DNA of 64,000 nucleotides, from the NCBI GenBank assembly GCA_002352205.1, contig DEHZ01000015.1, positions 1 to 64,000 on the forward strand, read 5' to 3'. Both the position numbers and the translations under genes were made by a program. This stretch comes from Flavobacterium sp. UBA2787. Lineage in GTDB: Bacteria; Bacteroidota; Bacteroidia; Flavobacteriales; Flavobacteriaceae. The notes beneath the pieces are model-generated. The model was not told the DNA's origin and ran no database searches. It was given only the letters and a program-made list of their open reading frames with translations. This document shows positions 24,647-33,412 of the stretch, in pieces. The first letter of the stretch is position 1. Each line of letters starts with the position of its first letter.

Positions 24647-25666
24647 ATGATAGATAAGATAAAAGAATACATTGGCGAAGCAGAAGCTTTTCAAACCGAT
24701 AACAAAGAAACACTTGAACAGTTTCGAATTAAATTTTTAGGAAGCAAAGGTCTGTTGAAAGACTTGTTTGCCGAATTTAAAAATGTTCCCAACGAACAAA
24801 AAAAAGAATTTGGTCAGGTAATCAATACATTAAAAAACACCGCCGAAGAAAAAGTAAAATCCATTCAGGAAATGCTGGAAAGCAAAGAAGAATCGGTTGG
24901 ACTTTTTGGCGATTTAACGCGTCCTGGCGAACCTTTCCCAATTGGTTCTCGTCACCCGATTTCGTTGGTAAAAAATCAAATTATCGATATTTTTTCCAAT
25001 ATCGGATTCAATGTTTCCGAAGGTCCGGAAATTGAAGATGATTGGCACAATTTCACCGCATTAAACCTTCCGGAATACCATCCGGCAAGAGATATGCAGG
25101 ATACGTTTTTTATTCAAACCAATCCCGATGTGCTATTGCGAACGCATACGTCATCCGTGCAGGTGCGATACATGGAAAACAACAAACCGCCCATCAGAAC
25201 GATTTCTCCGGGACGTGTTTTCCGTAATGAAGCCGTTTCTTCGCGTTCACACTGTATTTTCCATCAAGTGGAAGGACTATATATTGACAAAGATGTTTCG
25301 TTTGCCGATTTAAAACAAACACTTTTATATTTTACCAAAGAAATGTTCGGAAAGTCAAAAATTCGCCTCCGACCATCTTATTTCCCTTTCACCGAACCAA
25401 GTGCTGAGGTGGACATTTACTGGGGTTTAAAAACTGAAACCGATTACCGCATCACCAAAGGAACCGGCTGGTTGGAAATTATGGGTTGCGGAATGGTAGA
25501 TCCAAATGTGTTGAAAAACTGCGGCATCAATCCGGATGAATACAATGGTTTTGCTTTTGGTATGGGAATCGAACGTATTGCGATGTTGCTTTATCAAATT
25601 GGTGATATTCGTATGTTTTATGAGAATGATGTTCGCTTTTTAGAGCAATTTAAAACAAGTATTTAA
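24647..25666 (+). CDS. pheS: Phenylalanine-tRNA ligase alpha subunit
   Basis: A 339-residue class II aminoacyl-tRNA synthetase subunit that charges tRNA-Phe together with PheT. An N-terminal coiled coil (about 1-85) precedes the catalytic core. Motif 2 is FRNEAVSSRSHCIFHQVEGL and motif 3 is FGMGIERIAMLLYQIGDIR near the end. RLRPSYFPFTEPSAEVD and TGWLEIMGCGMVDP are typical PheS signatures. pheT is not adjacent, which is common in this group. The gene has its own -7 box and is followed three bases later by a palindromic repeat. Confidence 0.97.
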   Translation: MIDKIKEYIGEAEAFQTDNKETLEQFRIKFLGSKGLLKDLFAEFKNVPNEQKKEFGQVINTLKNTAEEKVKSIQEMLESKEESVGLFGDLTRPGEPFPIGSRHPISLVKNQIIDIFSNIGFNVSEGPEIEDDWHNFTALNLPEYHPARDMQDTFFIQTNPDVLLRTHTSSVQVRYMENNKPPIRTISPGRVFRNEAVSSRSHCIFHQVEGLYIDKDVSFADLKQTLLYFTKEMFGKSKIRLRPSYFPFTEPSAEVDIYWGLKTETDYRITKGTGWLEIMGCGMVDPNVLKNCGINPDEYNGFAFGMGIERIAMLLYQIGDIRMFYENDVRFLEQFKTSI

Positions 25667-25668
25667 AA

Positions 25669-25751
25669 TTAACCACCAAGACACCATGAGTTCACAAAGA
25701 ACACAAAGATTAAATAGTGAACTTTGTGCCTTCTTAGTGTCTTCGTGGTAA
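25669..25751. repeat. Gene-less copy of the TTAACCAC...GTGGTAA repeat
   Basis: An 83-base unit with the same ends (TTAACCAC, CTTCGTGGTAA) and inner motifs (TTCACAAAGAACACAAAG, CTTTGTGCCTTCTTAGTG) as the unit that carries the GxxExxY gene at 22318-22782. It begins three bases after the pheS stop and ends 11 bases before the next start codon. Confidence 0.8.
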
Positions 25752-25762
25752 AAAAATAAAAA

Positions 25763-26170
25763 ATGAAATCCGACATTATCATCCCCAAAGTAGAAAACGT
25801 CTTTCTAGCCGCCATCCAAGAATGGAACGACGACTTTATGGATAATGTTTGGAATGTGTATTTGATTAACGACAGCGACTTCAAATTAGACAGCGTAATG
25901 GTCGTTTCCAAAGCTTTTGGCACTGTTGATGGTGAAATGAAAAAAACGTCTTTATTACGTCACGCTTTCATTGAAATTGAGTCGGTTTCTGCCGTTAAAA
26001 TTGAAATGATTGAATCAAAAGTGCTGGCGTTGAACAACGAATTTATGGTTACTTTTTTTATTGGAAACACTTTATACGATAAAAAATTTACCTTTAGAAC
26101 TAACACCATCAATGAACGAGCAACTGAAGAAGTGCCTGTTTTGTTTAAGAATGGGGTGGTAGTGAAGTAA
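25763..26170 (+). CDS. Conserved hypothetical protein
   Basis: A 135-residue soluble protein with no signal peptide. The predicted structure is mixed alpha/beta (NVFLAAIQEWNDDFMDNVWNVYLIND, then several strands ending VPVLFKNGVVVK). I do not recognise the family. It follows pheS across a palindromic repeat and converges with a small membrane protein gene four bases away. Codon use resembles its neighbours, so it is probably an old gene of the lineage. Confidence 0.7.
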   Translation: MKSDIIIPKVENVFLAAIQEWNDDFMDNVWNVYLINDSDFKLDSVMVVSKAFGTVDGEMKKTSLLRHAFIEIESVSAVKIEMIESKVLALNNEFMVTFFIGNTLYDKKFTFRTNTINERATEEVPVLFKNGVVVK

Positions 26171-26174
26171 CTGC

Positions 26175-26393
26175 TTATTCTTTTTTCTGAAGTTTCACTT
26201 TTTCTTTCCAACTGAAATATCCTATAAAAAAAGTTCCAATTAGAATATATCCCAAATACCTTAAGTAATAAATATAACTTGAAATTTGATCATAAAATGA
26301 ATTTTCTCTCAAATCAAATAACGTCATAATCACACACATGACAGAACCCCATATAATTCCGGTTTTTATTTGATATTTCCAACGTGAATTCAT
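26175..26393 (-). CDS. Small two-helix membrane protein
   Basis: A 72-residue protein with two predicted membrane helices (IIWGSVMCVIMTLF and YLGYILIGTFFIGYF) and a Lys-rich C-terminus. No family is recognised. It starts directly at the gpsA stop (no spacer) and is the last gene of a minus-strand run, which makes it a likely translated gene despite its size. Confidence 0.65.
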   Translation of the reverse strand: MNSRWKYQIKTGIIWGSVMCVIMTLFDLRENSFYDQISSYIYYLRYLGYILIGTFFIGYFSWKEKVKLQKKE

Positions 26394-27389
26394 CTAATCC
26401 AACTTATCCGTTAATTTTTTAAATACGCTTTTCGGGTTTTTTCCTTCATACAAAATTTCATAAACCGCATCAATGATTGGCGTTTTGGCTTTGTAATCTT
26501 GGTTGAGTTTGTAGGCACTTTTTACGGCATAATAGCCTTCGGCAACCATGCTCATTTCCATCATGGCACTTTTCACGGTGTAGCCTTTTCCAATCATATT
26601 TCCGAACATTCTGTTTCGAGAAAAAACGGAGTAGCCTGTTACCAGTAAATCGCCCAGATAGGCAGAATCATTGATATTTCGTTTCATTTTGTGCACTTTT
26701 CTGATGAATTTCTTCATTTCGCGAATGGCATTACTCATCAACAACGCTTGAAAATTATCACCATAACCTAAACCGTGAGCCATTCCGGCAGCAATTGCAT
26801 AAATGTTTTTCAACATCGCAGCATATTCGGTACCAATAATGTCATCGGATATTTTGGTTTTAATGTAATTGCTGTTTAAATTTTTGGCCACAATTTTTGC
26901 TTTTGAAGCATCAGCACAGGCAATTGTTAAGTAGGAAAGACGTTCTAACGCTACTTCTTCTGCGTGACACGGACCTGTGATTACGCCAATGTTTTCATAC
27001 GGAATGTCGTATTTTTTGTGAAAATGTTCACCTACAATCAAAAATGTTTCAGGAACAATTCCTTTGATGGCAGAAAAAATCACTTTATCGTTTAAGGATT
27101 CTGTTAATTTTTCCAATTCGGTATTTAAAAATGCAGATGGAATGGCAAAAATTAAAATATCGGCATAACTAACCGCTTCATTAATATCGGTTGTTAGTTT
27201 GAGTTTTTTGGTATCAAATTCAACTGAACTAAGGTAGTTTGGGTTGTGTTTTTCGGTTTTAATATGGTCTATTGCGTTTTGATTTCGCATATACCAACAA
27301 ATTTCAGCTTGGTTAACGCACAACATTTTTGCTATTGCAGTTGCCCAGCTTCCGCCACCGATCACTGCAAATTTTGGAGGATTGTTCAT
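26394..27389 (-). CDS. gpsA: NAD(P)H-dependent glycerol-3-phosphate dehydrogenase
   Basis: A 331-residue enzyme that reduces dihydroxyacetone phosphate to sn-glycerol 3-phosphate for phospholipid synthesis. The dinucleotide-binding loop is VIGGGSWATAIAKML (residues 9-23). The catalytic Lys lies in EYAAMLKNIYAIAAG, and GYGDNFQALLMSNAIREM marks the substrate-binding helix. GPCHAEEVAL is the family signature. Length is normal. It lies 28 bases after an epimerase-like gene in a minus-strand cluster. Confidence 0.96.
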   Translation of the reverse strand: MNNPPKFAVIGGGSWATAIAKMLCVNQAEICWYMRNQNAIDHIKTEKHNPNYLSSVEFDTKKLKLTTDINEAVSYADILIFAIPSAFLNTELEKLTESLNDKVIFSAIKGIVPETFLIVGEHFHKKYDIPYENIGVITGPCHAEEVALERLSYLTIACADASKAKIVAKNLNSNYIKTKISDDIIGTEYAAMLKNIYAIAAGMAHGLGYGDNFQALLMSNAIREMKKFIRKVHKMKRNINDSAYLGDLLVTGYSVFSRNRMFGNMIGKGYTVKSAMMEMSMVAEGYYAVKSAYKLNQDYKAKTPIIDAVYEILYEGKNPKSVFKKLTDKLD

Positions 27390-27417
27390 TTTATGAGTTT
27401 AGTTTGCAAAGGTAAAT

Positions 27418-28218
27418 TTAACCTAATTTTTTAAATTCATAGTTCAAAACGGTAATCAATTTGTTGGATGAAACCGTTTTTCCGACAGAAGCTTGATTTT
27501 CATTAAATTGAGGAGGGAGTAAATTTAGTTCCAATGCTTTTTCTGTATAATATCTTTTTCGGGTGGGATGAAACGGAGCGACTGCATTAAAAACAGTATT
27601 CCAAACCTCTTTTTCAATGATTTTTTGAATGATTTTGATGCAATCAAGTTGATGAATTAAGTTGATGGGAGCTTCCGGATTTTCGATATTATTTCTTCCG
27701 GATAAAAATTTTATAGGATGCCGATCTTCGCCAATTAATCCGCCAAAACGTAGAATTGTAGTTTGAAAGTTTGAATTATTTAAAAATAAATTTTCAGTAA
27801 TGAGCAATTGTTTTCCGCTTTCCGTTTCCGGATTTGGCATTCTTTCTTCGGTAACAATTTGATTTTTATCTGCATAAACCGAAGTAGAACTCACAAAAAT
27901 CACTTTTTTAACTGATGATTTTTCGATAAACGGAATGAAATTTTCCATCTTAGCCACAAAATTTTCTTCAGAATTTCCTCTTAATCCGGGTGGAATATTG
28001 ATTATCAAAATTTCTGAATTTTCTAAAAAATCGGCATTTTCACGCGGAATATCATTCGCTTTAAGCGAAATTAAAAATGGTTTAATTCCTTCACTTTGAA
28101 GTAATTCTAATTTTGTTTCAGTTGTAGTTGAACCTTTTATCGAATATCCTTTTTGAATTAATTGTTTCGCCAAAGGAAACCCCAGCCAGCCGCAACCTAA
28201 AATGCTAATTTGTTTCAA
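27418..28218 (-). CDS. NAD(P)-binding SDR-type oxidoreductase (YeeZ-like)
   Basis: A 266-residue extended-SDR-like protein. The nucleotide-binding loop is GCGWLGFPLA near the start; VIFVSSTSVYAD follows in the middle and LRFGGLIGEDRHP later. The catalytic Tyr-x3-Lys is not obvious, as in the YeeZ group, so enzymatic activity is uncertain. The frame begins with TTG inside the end of the M28 peptidase gene (14-base overlap); no ATG is suitable, so coupled translation is likely. Confidence 0.82.
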   Translation of the reverse strand: MKQISILGCGWLGFPLAKQLIQKGYSIKGSTTTETKLELLQSEGIKPFLISLKANDIPRENADFLENSEILIINIPPGLRGNSEENFVAKMENFIPFIEKSSVKKVIFVSSTSVYADKNQIVTEERMPNPETESGKQLLITENLFLNNSNFQTTILRFGGLIGEDRHPIKFLSGRNNIENPEAPINLIHQLDCIKIIQKIIEKEVWNTVFNAVAPFHPTRKRYYTEKALELNLLPPQFNENQASVGKTVSSNKLITVLNYEFKKLG

Positions 28219-30589
28219 GACTGTCTTTTTGAGTGGTTAATGAATCGATGGCAGTTTCAACTTTTTCTATAATTTCAACCTTTTTTGGAGCTGATTTTCG
28301 AAGTTTTTTCTTCACAATAATTGCATCCGTTAACACAAATGGCATCGGAATAAACGAATCCGGTCGTTTTGGAATACTGAATTGTGGATTTTCCAATAAA
28401 TCAAACGAAGAAATCATCACATCCATATCCAATTTATCGTCTTTGTGAATTTGAAAATTCAACGTTAACGGTTTGTTGTTAATCGGATAATAATTCAGCA
28501 AATTGGATTTTTTTCGCTTATAAAAACTTCCTTCTTGGTTGATGTTTTTAATTCCGTTTGCTTTTAAATGATGGATTTTTAATTTTTCAGAAGCAAAAAC
28601 ATCAATTCTATTTGCGTTTTTATTGGCTTCAATTTTAACTGTAATTGCTCGTTGATTGCCCACAATTGTATCTCTCAAAAAGGTAAAAGTAGGTTTTGAA
28701 ATGTTTTTAATAGGAGCTTCTGCTGAATAACTGTAGCCGGAATTGTATTTGCTACTTAATCCGTGTTTATTCAAATTTTTGTCTAAACTTGGATTTTCAC
28801 CTAAATAATTCTTAGTCCAATTGTCTAACACTTTGTCATAGGTTGCCCAATTTGCTTTGTCATTATCAGCATCATAAACATAGACCAGGCTATTGGGTTT
28901 GCCTTTTCCTTTTTCAAAATCGCTTTCAAAATGAGCTTTGATAAAAAATCCGATGGAAATGATAAACAAGAACGTTCCCCAATTGGCTTTTTTAGAATAA
29001 TCGCCAAAAACAGGTAACAAAAGTGCAAATGTAAGTGCGACCAAAACGGAACTTCCGGCTAACATTTTTAATCCCAAACCAATTGGAAATAATTGAATAA
29101 ACGGAACTAAAATCATCAAAGCCGGAATGCTCAAAGCCAAACTTACAAACGGATTTGATTTTTCTTTAAACACCAAAAAAGCGAGAATGAAAACTGCAAA
29201 ATAAGCTGGAATTATAAAAAACGCAGCACCTTTTAAGTAAATACAAATTAAAAAATTGATGATAAACCACAAAAATAATGGAGCTACAAAATGACTTGGC
29301 ATTAATTTACTTTTGGTGAACTTGGCGTAAATCCAAAAACAAATAGCCATAGACAAAAACACAAAGGCAGCAATGTAACTATGACCGTTATAGGTGAATT
29401 TATGAAGCATGTCCTGGTATTGAGGATAGAGAGACTGAATCATTTCCCAGCCAAAAAAAGTAACCAATCCGCCAAGTATAATTGACAAAAATAATGGTGC
29501 AAATCCGCGTATAACTTCTTTAAAATCTAATAAATGTTTGCCCAATCCAATAGTTACAACACCAAGAAAAAGCACAAAAGCAATAATTAAAAGCGGAAAA
29601 TTCCATGAAAATGGATAATGAAAAAATCCAATTGCAGAACTAAAATAGACATGATCTTCGTCTGTTTTTAAATTGCTTAAATCGGCATTTGAATAATGAG
29701 TAAGCAACGGCATCAAATAAGTAGCTTGATGTTCCAAACACTCAGGTGTGAAATTTTCATAATTATCTTGAACCGTATGGTAATCAAAATGATCATCAAT
29801 AAAAGCGAAATTGTATCCAGGAATATCAGCTTTTTCACGAAAAGCGGTTAAATCGGTGTCGTTGGGAAGCATTTTATAAATACTGTACATCAACGAATTG
29901 GAAACCGGAAATTTCGGATTCACTGCTGCAAAACCGCTGATTAAATTAGCATTTCCGTAGTTTGTTTCGGCTAACATCATCGAAGGACCGGCAGTTCCTC
30001 GGGCTTCAAAATTGATAACTAAACCGACTTCTTTTGCCCATGGATGTTCGGATGCAAAGGCATATGCTCCGTTTAAACCTAATTCTTCCGCATCAGAAAA
30101 AACAATAATGATGTCGTTTTTGTGGATTGATTTGTTGTGAAGAAAAGTTCGAATTCCTTCTAAAATTACGGCTAAACCATTCGCATCATCACTGGCTCCG
30201 AGTGATTTGGTGTGTGGAGCACTATCAAAATGCGTAAGAAGCAACAACGCTTTTGATGAATTTGAACCTTTAATTCGGGCAATAATGTTTTTTGTTTCAA
30301 CTAAATTATTCCATTTACTTAAAATCGTGCTTTGCTGAATTTGAGTTTCTAAACCTAATTTTTGTAGTTCTTTTTCCAAATAATTCATCACTTTGGGATG
30401 ATTCGGTGAGCCAACATAATGCGGTTCTTTGGAAATTTCTTTAATGTGTTTTAACGCTCGTTCGGTTGAAAATTCACCTGCCGGAACGTCTCTTTTTGAG
30501 TAATCGGAAGGCATCATCCGATGGAAAATAAACCAAATAATTCCCATCAACAAAACGGAAATGAGTAACGAAGCGTAATTTTTTTTCAT
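28205..30589 (-). CDS. M28 family metallopeptidase with multi-helix membrane domain
   Basis: A 794-residue protein. One membrane helix at 9-24 is followed by an extracytoplasmic M28 aminopeptidase domain with all dizinc ligands: THFDS, SDDANG, DAEELGL (the Glu pair), NFEARG and DYHTVQD. From about residue 325 to 545 come eight or so membrane helices, then a C-terminal beta-rich domain of about 200 residues. This layout fits the large membrane-bound M28 peptidases that trim peptides at the cell surface. It overlaps the next gene by 14 bases. Confidence 0.92.
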   Translation of the reverse strand: MKKNYASLLISVLLMGIIWFIFHRMMPSDYSKRDVPAGEFSTERALKHIKEISKEPHYVGSPNHPKVMNYLEKELQKLGLETQIQQSTILSKWNNLVETKNIIARIKGSNSSKALLLLTHFDSAPHTKSLGASDDANGLAVILEGIRTFLHNKSIHKNDIIIVFSDAEELGLNGAYAFASEHPWAKEVGLVINFEARGTAGPSMMLAETNYGNANLISGFAAVNPKFPVSNSLMYSIYKMLPNDTDLTAFREKADIPGYNFAFIDDHFDYHTVQDNYENFTPECLEHQATYLMPLLTHYSNADLSNLKTDEDHVYFSSAIGFFHYPFSWNFPLLIIAFVLFLGVVTIGLGKHLLDFKEVIRGFAPLFLSIILGGLVTFFGWEMIQSLYPQYQDMLHKFTYNGHSYIAAFVFLSMAICFWIYAKFTKSKLMPSHFVAPLFLWFIINFLICIYLKGAAFFIIPAYFAVFILAFLVFKEKSNPFVSLALSIPALMILVPFIQLFPIGLGLKMLAGSSVLVALTFALLLPVFGDYSKKANWGTFLFIISIGFFIKAHFESDFEKGKGKPNSLVYVYDADNDKANWATYDKVLDNWTKNYLGENPSLDKNLNKHGLSSKYNSGYSYSAEAPIKNISKPTFTFLRDTIVGNQRAITVKIEANKNANRIDVFASEKLKIHHLKANGIKNINQEGSFYKRKKSNLLNYYPINNKPLTLNFQIHKDDKLDMDVMISSFDLLENPQFSIPKRPDSFIPMPFVLTDAIIVKKKLRKSAPKKVEIIEKVETAIDSLTTQKDSLETN

Positions 30590-30608
30590 GATGGGTAATT
30601 TGTTGTGG

Positions 30609-30956
30609 TTAATTGTCTCTTTTGACTAACATGAAATAGTCGTTTTCCAAAGCCAAATAACCTTGATCATATAAAAAATGATAGGTGTTTCCGGTTTTGG
30701 TATGCAAAATGGAAGTGAAAAAATCAAAATCAAAACCCTTGCTAAGAAGTTTTGATTTAGTGGTTTTGCTTTTTCCTTCGGTATTTAATTCGCTTAAAAT
30801 TCGATAGTTTTTTCGCAACTTATTATTGATGTTTCGCATCAAATTGTTGCTGTCTTTGTTCATTTTGTTGTTGTAGGCATTTCTACAACCGTCGCTGCAA
30901 AACTTTTTGTCTTCGCGACCGATGATTTTTTCGTTACATTCTAAACAGTTTTTCAT
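30609..30956 (-). CDS. Zinc-ribbon protein of unknown function
   Basis: A 115-residue soluble protein. A zinc ribbon opens it (CLECNEKIIGREDKKFCSDGC: Cys4, Cys7, Cys21, Cys25-type spacing, like the FCSDGCR ribbons of DUF2116 proteins). A basic helical region follows (NNLMRNINNKLRKNYRIL), then a short beta segment. It could bind nucleic acid, but that is inference. It lies in the same minus-strand run, six bases after the nitrilase fusion gene and 19 before the M28 peptidase gene. Confidence 0.75.
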   Translation of the reverse strand: MKNCLECNEKIIGREDKKFCSDGCRNAYNNKMNKDSNNLMRNINNKLRKNYRILSELNTEGKSKTTKSKLLSKGFDFDFFTSILHTKTGNTYHFLYDQGYLALENDYFMLVKRDN

Positions 30957-30962
30957 AACTAT

Positions 30963-32489
30963 TTACTTTAATTTCTTAATGTTGTATAAATCATGTCTTC
31001 TATCCTTCAAAATTCGAACAGTTCCAAATTCATGCAATTGTTTTAGTAAATCTAAATCAACATCAACAATTAATGTCATTTCGGTGTTTGGCGTGGCTTC
31101 GGCTTTGATTCCATTACTTGGAAAAGCAAAATCAGAAGGTGTAAAAACCGCCGATTGAGCATACTGAATATCCATATTATTCACTTTTGGTAAGTTTCCA
31201 ACACAACCTGCAATGGCAACATAACATTCATTTTCAATGGCTCTGGACTGAGCACAATGTTTCACGCGTGTGTAACCATTTTGAGTATCGGTTAAAAACG
31301 GAACGAAAAGAATATTCATTCCTTCATCGGCCATTAAACGGGATAATTCCGGAAATTCAACATCATAACAAATCATGATTCCAATTTTTCCGCAATCGGT
31401 GTCGAAGGTTTTAATTTGCGATCCGCCTTTCATTCCCCAATGCAACGATTCGTTGGGTGTGATGTGAATTTTGGTGTACATTTCACTAGTTCCATCTCGT
31501 TTACACAAAAAACCTACATTGTATAGAACACCGTTTTCCAGGTACGGCATACTTCCGGTAATAATGTTAATGTTATAAGAAATGGCATATTCTTGAAATC
31601 TTTTTCGAATGGGTTCGGAATGTTTTGCTAGTTCACGAATAGCATCGGCTTCGGAAAGATGGTTATAATCGGCCATTAACGGAGCAGTGAAAAGTTCGGG
31701 AAATAACGCAAAATCACTTCCGTAACCGGAAACAACATCGATAAAAAATTCGGCTTGCTCAAAAAGTTGTTCTAAGTTGTTCAGCGGACGCATTTGCCAT
31801 TGAATCAATCCTAAACGAATGACACTTTTTTTTGTGTTGATTAAATTCGGATTTTCATCATAATAAATATTGTTCCATTCCATCAAAACCGCATATTCGT
31901 TTGAACTTTTATCGCCAACCAAATAATTTTTCATAATTTTCTTTACGTGAAAATCATTGCTGATTTGAAAAGATAAAACCGGATCATACAATTCTTTTAA
32001 TTTTACTTTTTCGATATATTGTTTAGGAGAAAGTTCTTCCATATAATCAATATAATTCGGAATTCTTCCTGCGAAAATGATGGATTTTAAGTTCAGTTGT
32101 TCGCATAATTCCTTTCGAGCATCATACAAACGCCTTCCTAAACGCAAACCTCTGTATTTTGGATGTATAAAAACATCAATTCCATATAAAACTTCACCAA
32201 GCGGATTATGTGTGTCAAAACTATAATTTCCTGTAATTTGAGCATAAGTGTGATTAGCAATCACTTTTCGATAATCGATAATCAATGAAAGTGCAGAACC
32301 AACGACTTTTCCGTCCACCAAAACAACCAACTGTCCTTCAGGGAAAATGGAGAGTAATTTTTCGATATGATGTTCTTTCCAATACGAGTTTTCGAGTTCG
32401 CTGTAGGCTTCCATCATCGAATTTTTCAATTCTTTGTAATCTTCAATTTGTAAATTTCGTAACTCAATTTTCTTAATTGCTTCGTGCAT
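30963..32489 (-). CDS. GNAT acetyltransferase fused to a carbon-nitrogen hydrolase
   Basis: A two-domain protein of about 508 residues; I use the ATG giving MHEAIKKIELRNL rather than one 27 bases upstream. Residues about 5-200 are a GNAT domain (acetyl-CoA loop in HPKYRGLRLGRRLYDARKEL). Residues about 220-500 are a nitrilase-superfamily hydrolase with the full triad: Glu in LFPELFTAP, Lys in YTKIHITPNE and Cys in IMICYDVEFPEL. The fusion is known in Bacteroidota and other phyla, and the substrate is unknown. It heads the minus-strand cluster that runs on to gpsA. Confidence 0.93.
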   Translation of the reverse strand: MHEAIKKIELRNLQIEDYKELKNSMMEAYSELENSYWKEHHIEKLLSIFPEGQLVVLVDGKVVGSALSLIIDYRKVIANHTYAQITGNYSFDTHNPLGEVLYGIDVFIHPKYRGLRLGRRLYDARKELCEQLNLKSIIFAGRIPNYIDYMEELSPKQYIEKVKLKELYDPVLSFQISNDFHVKKIMKNYLVGDKSSNEYAVLMEWNNIYYDENPNLINTKKSVIRLGLIQWQMRPLNNLEQLFEQAEFFIDVVSGYGSDFALFPELFTAPLMADYNHLSEADAIRELAKHSEPIRKRFQEYAISYNINIITGSMPYLENGVLYNVGFLCKRDGTSEMYTKIHITPNESLHWGMKGGSQIKTFDTDCGKIGIMICYDVEFPELSRLMADEGMNILFVPFLTDTQNGYTRVKHCAQSRAIENECYVAIAGCVGNLPKVNNMDIQYAQSAVFTPSDFAFPSNGIKAEATPNTEMTLIVDVDLDLLKQLHEFGTVRILKDRRHDLYNIKKLK

Positions 32490-32668
32490 ATAATTTTGTT
32501 TTTCTGCAAGATACAAAAAATATTTTCCGTTTACAAACGCTTACAAATATTTACAACCGAAAGTAATTGTTTTTATACCGAATAAAATTTGCAGACTGTC
32601 ACAACTTTGCAATGTCGAAACGAAAGAACGACAACAATTTTTATAAACCATTTAAAATTTTAAAAGCC

Positions 32669-32998
32669 ATGAATGCAATGAAAAACAAAGTACAATTAAT
32701 CGGACATGTTGGAAACGAACCAATCATTAGAGATTTAGACGGAGGAAAAAAAGTAGCAAACTTATCGCTAGCCACAAAAGATGTTTTCGTAAACAAAAGT
32801 GGAGATCAAAAAGAACAAACGCAATGGCACAATGTTGTTGCTTGGGGAAAAACAGCCGAAATCATCGAGAAATTTGTTGATAAAGGAAAACAAATTGGTA
32901 TCATCGGAAAACTGACTTCCAGAAGTTATGACGACAAAGAAGGTAACAAACGTTATGTAACCGAAGTGGTTGTGAATGAACTGCTTTTGATGAATTAA
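32669..32998 (+). CDS. ssb: Short single-stranded DNA-binding protein, copy 1
   Basis: A 109-residue OB-fold protein (VQLIGHVGNEPIIRDL, then WHNVVAWGKTAEIIEKF and GKLTSRSYDDKEGNKRYVTEV). The start MNAMKNKVQL is supported by the second copy, which shares both this start and the leader before it (CATTTAAA..TTTTA..GCCATG). The protein ends at LLLMN and lacks the flexible tail and acidic DDDIPF-type tip that ordinary SSB uses to recruit repair proteins. It is therefore probably not the housekeeping SSB. Confidence 0.93.
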   Translation: MNAMKNKVQLIGHVGNEPIIRDLDGGKKVANLSLATKDVFVNKSGDQKEQTQWHNVVAWGKTAEIIEKFVDKGKQIGIIGKLTSRSYDDKEGNKRYVTEVVVNELLLMN

Positions 32999-33063
32999 AA
33001 CTTTCATATATTAATTTCAATAAAAAAAATCAAATACAAAAAAACATTTAAATTTTATACGCC

Positions 33064-33393
33064 ATGAACACAATGAAAAACAGAGTACAGTTAATCGGTC
33101 ACGTTGGAAATGACCCTGAAGTAAAAACCTTTGAAGGTGGAAAAGTAGCCAATTTTACTATCGCAACGAATGATTCTTACACCAATAAAAAAGGTGAAAA
33201 AGTTGAACAAACCGAGTGGCATCGTTTGGTTGCTTGGGATAAAAATGCCGAAATCATCGAAAAATTTGTCACAAAAGGAAAAGAAATTGCCATTGAAGGC
33301 AAACTTGCCAGTAGAAGCTATGATGATAAAGATGGAAACAAACGCTACATCACAGAAGTGATTGTGAATGATATAATGTTGTTAGGTAAATAA
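33064..33393 (+). CDS. ssb: Short single-stranded DNA-binding protein, copy 2
   Basis: A 109-residue paralogue of the preceding gene (about 60 percent identical by eye), starting MNTMKNRVQLIGHVG and ending IMLLGK. It also lacks the acidic C-terminal tip. The shared leader sequence shows that the duplication included the upstream region. The HRDC-domain gene follows 19 bases later, so ssb, ssb and HRDC probably form one operon ending at the terminator at 33883. Confidence 0.93.
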   Translation: MNTMKNRVQLIGHVGNDPEVKTFEGGKVANFTIATNDSYTNKKGEKVEQTEWHRLVAWDKNAEIIEKFVTKGKEIAIEGKLASRSYDDKDGNKRYITEVIVNDIMLLGK

Positions 33394-33412
33394 ATCCATT
33401 AAACTAGAAATT

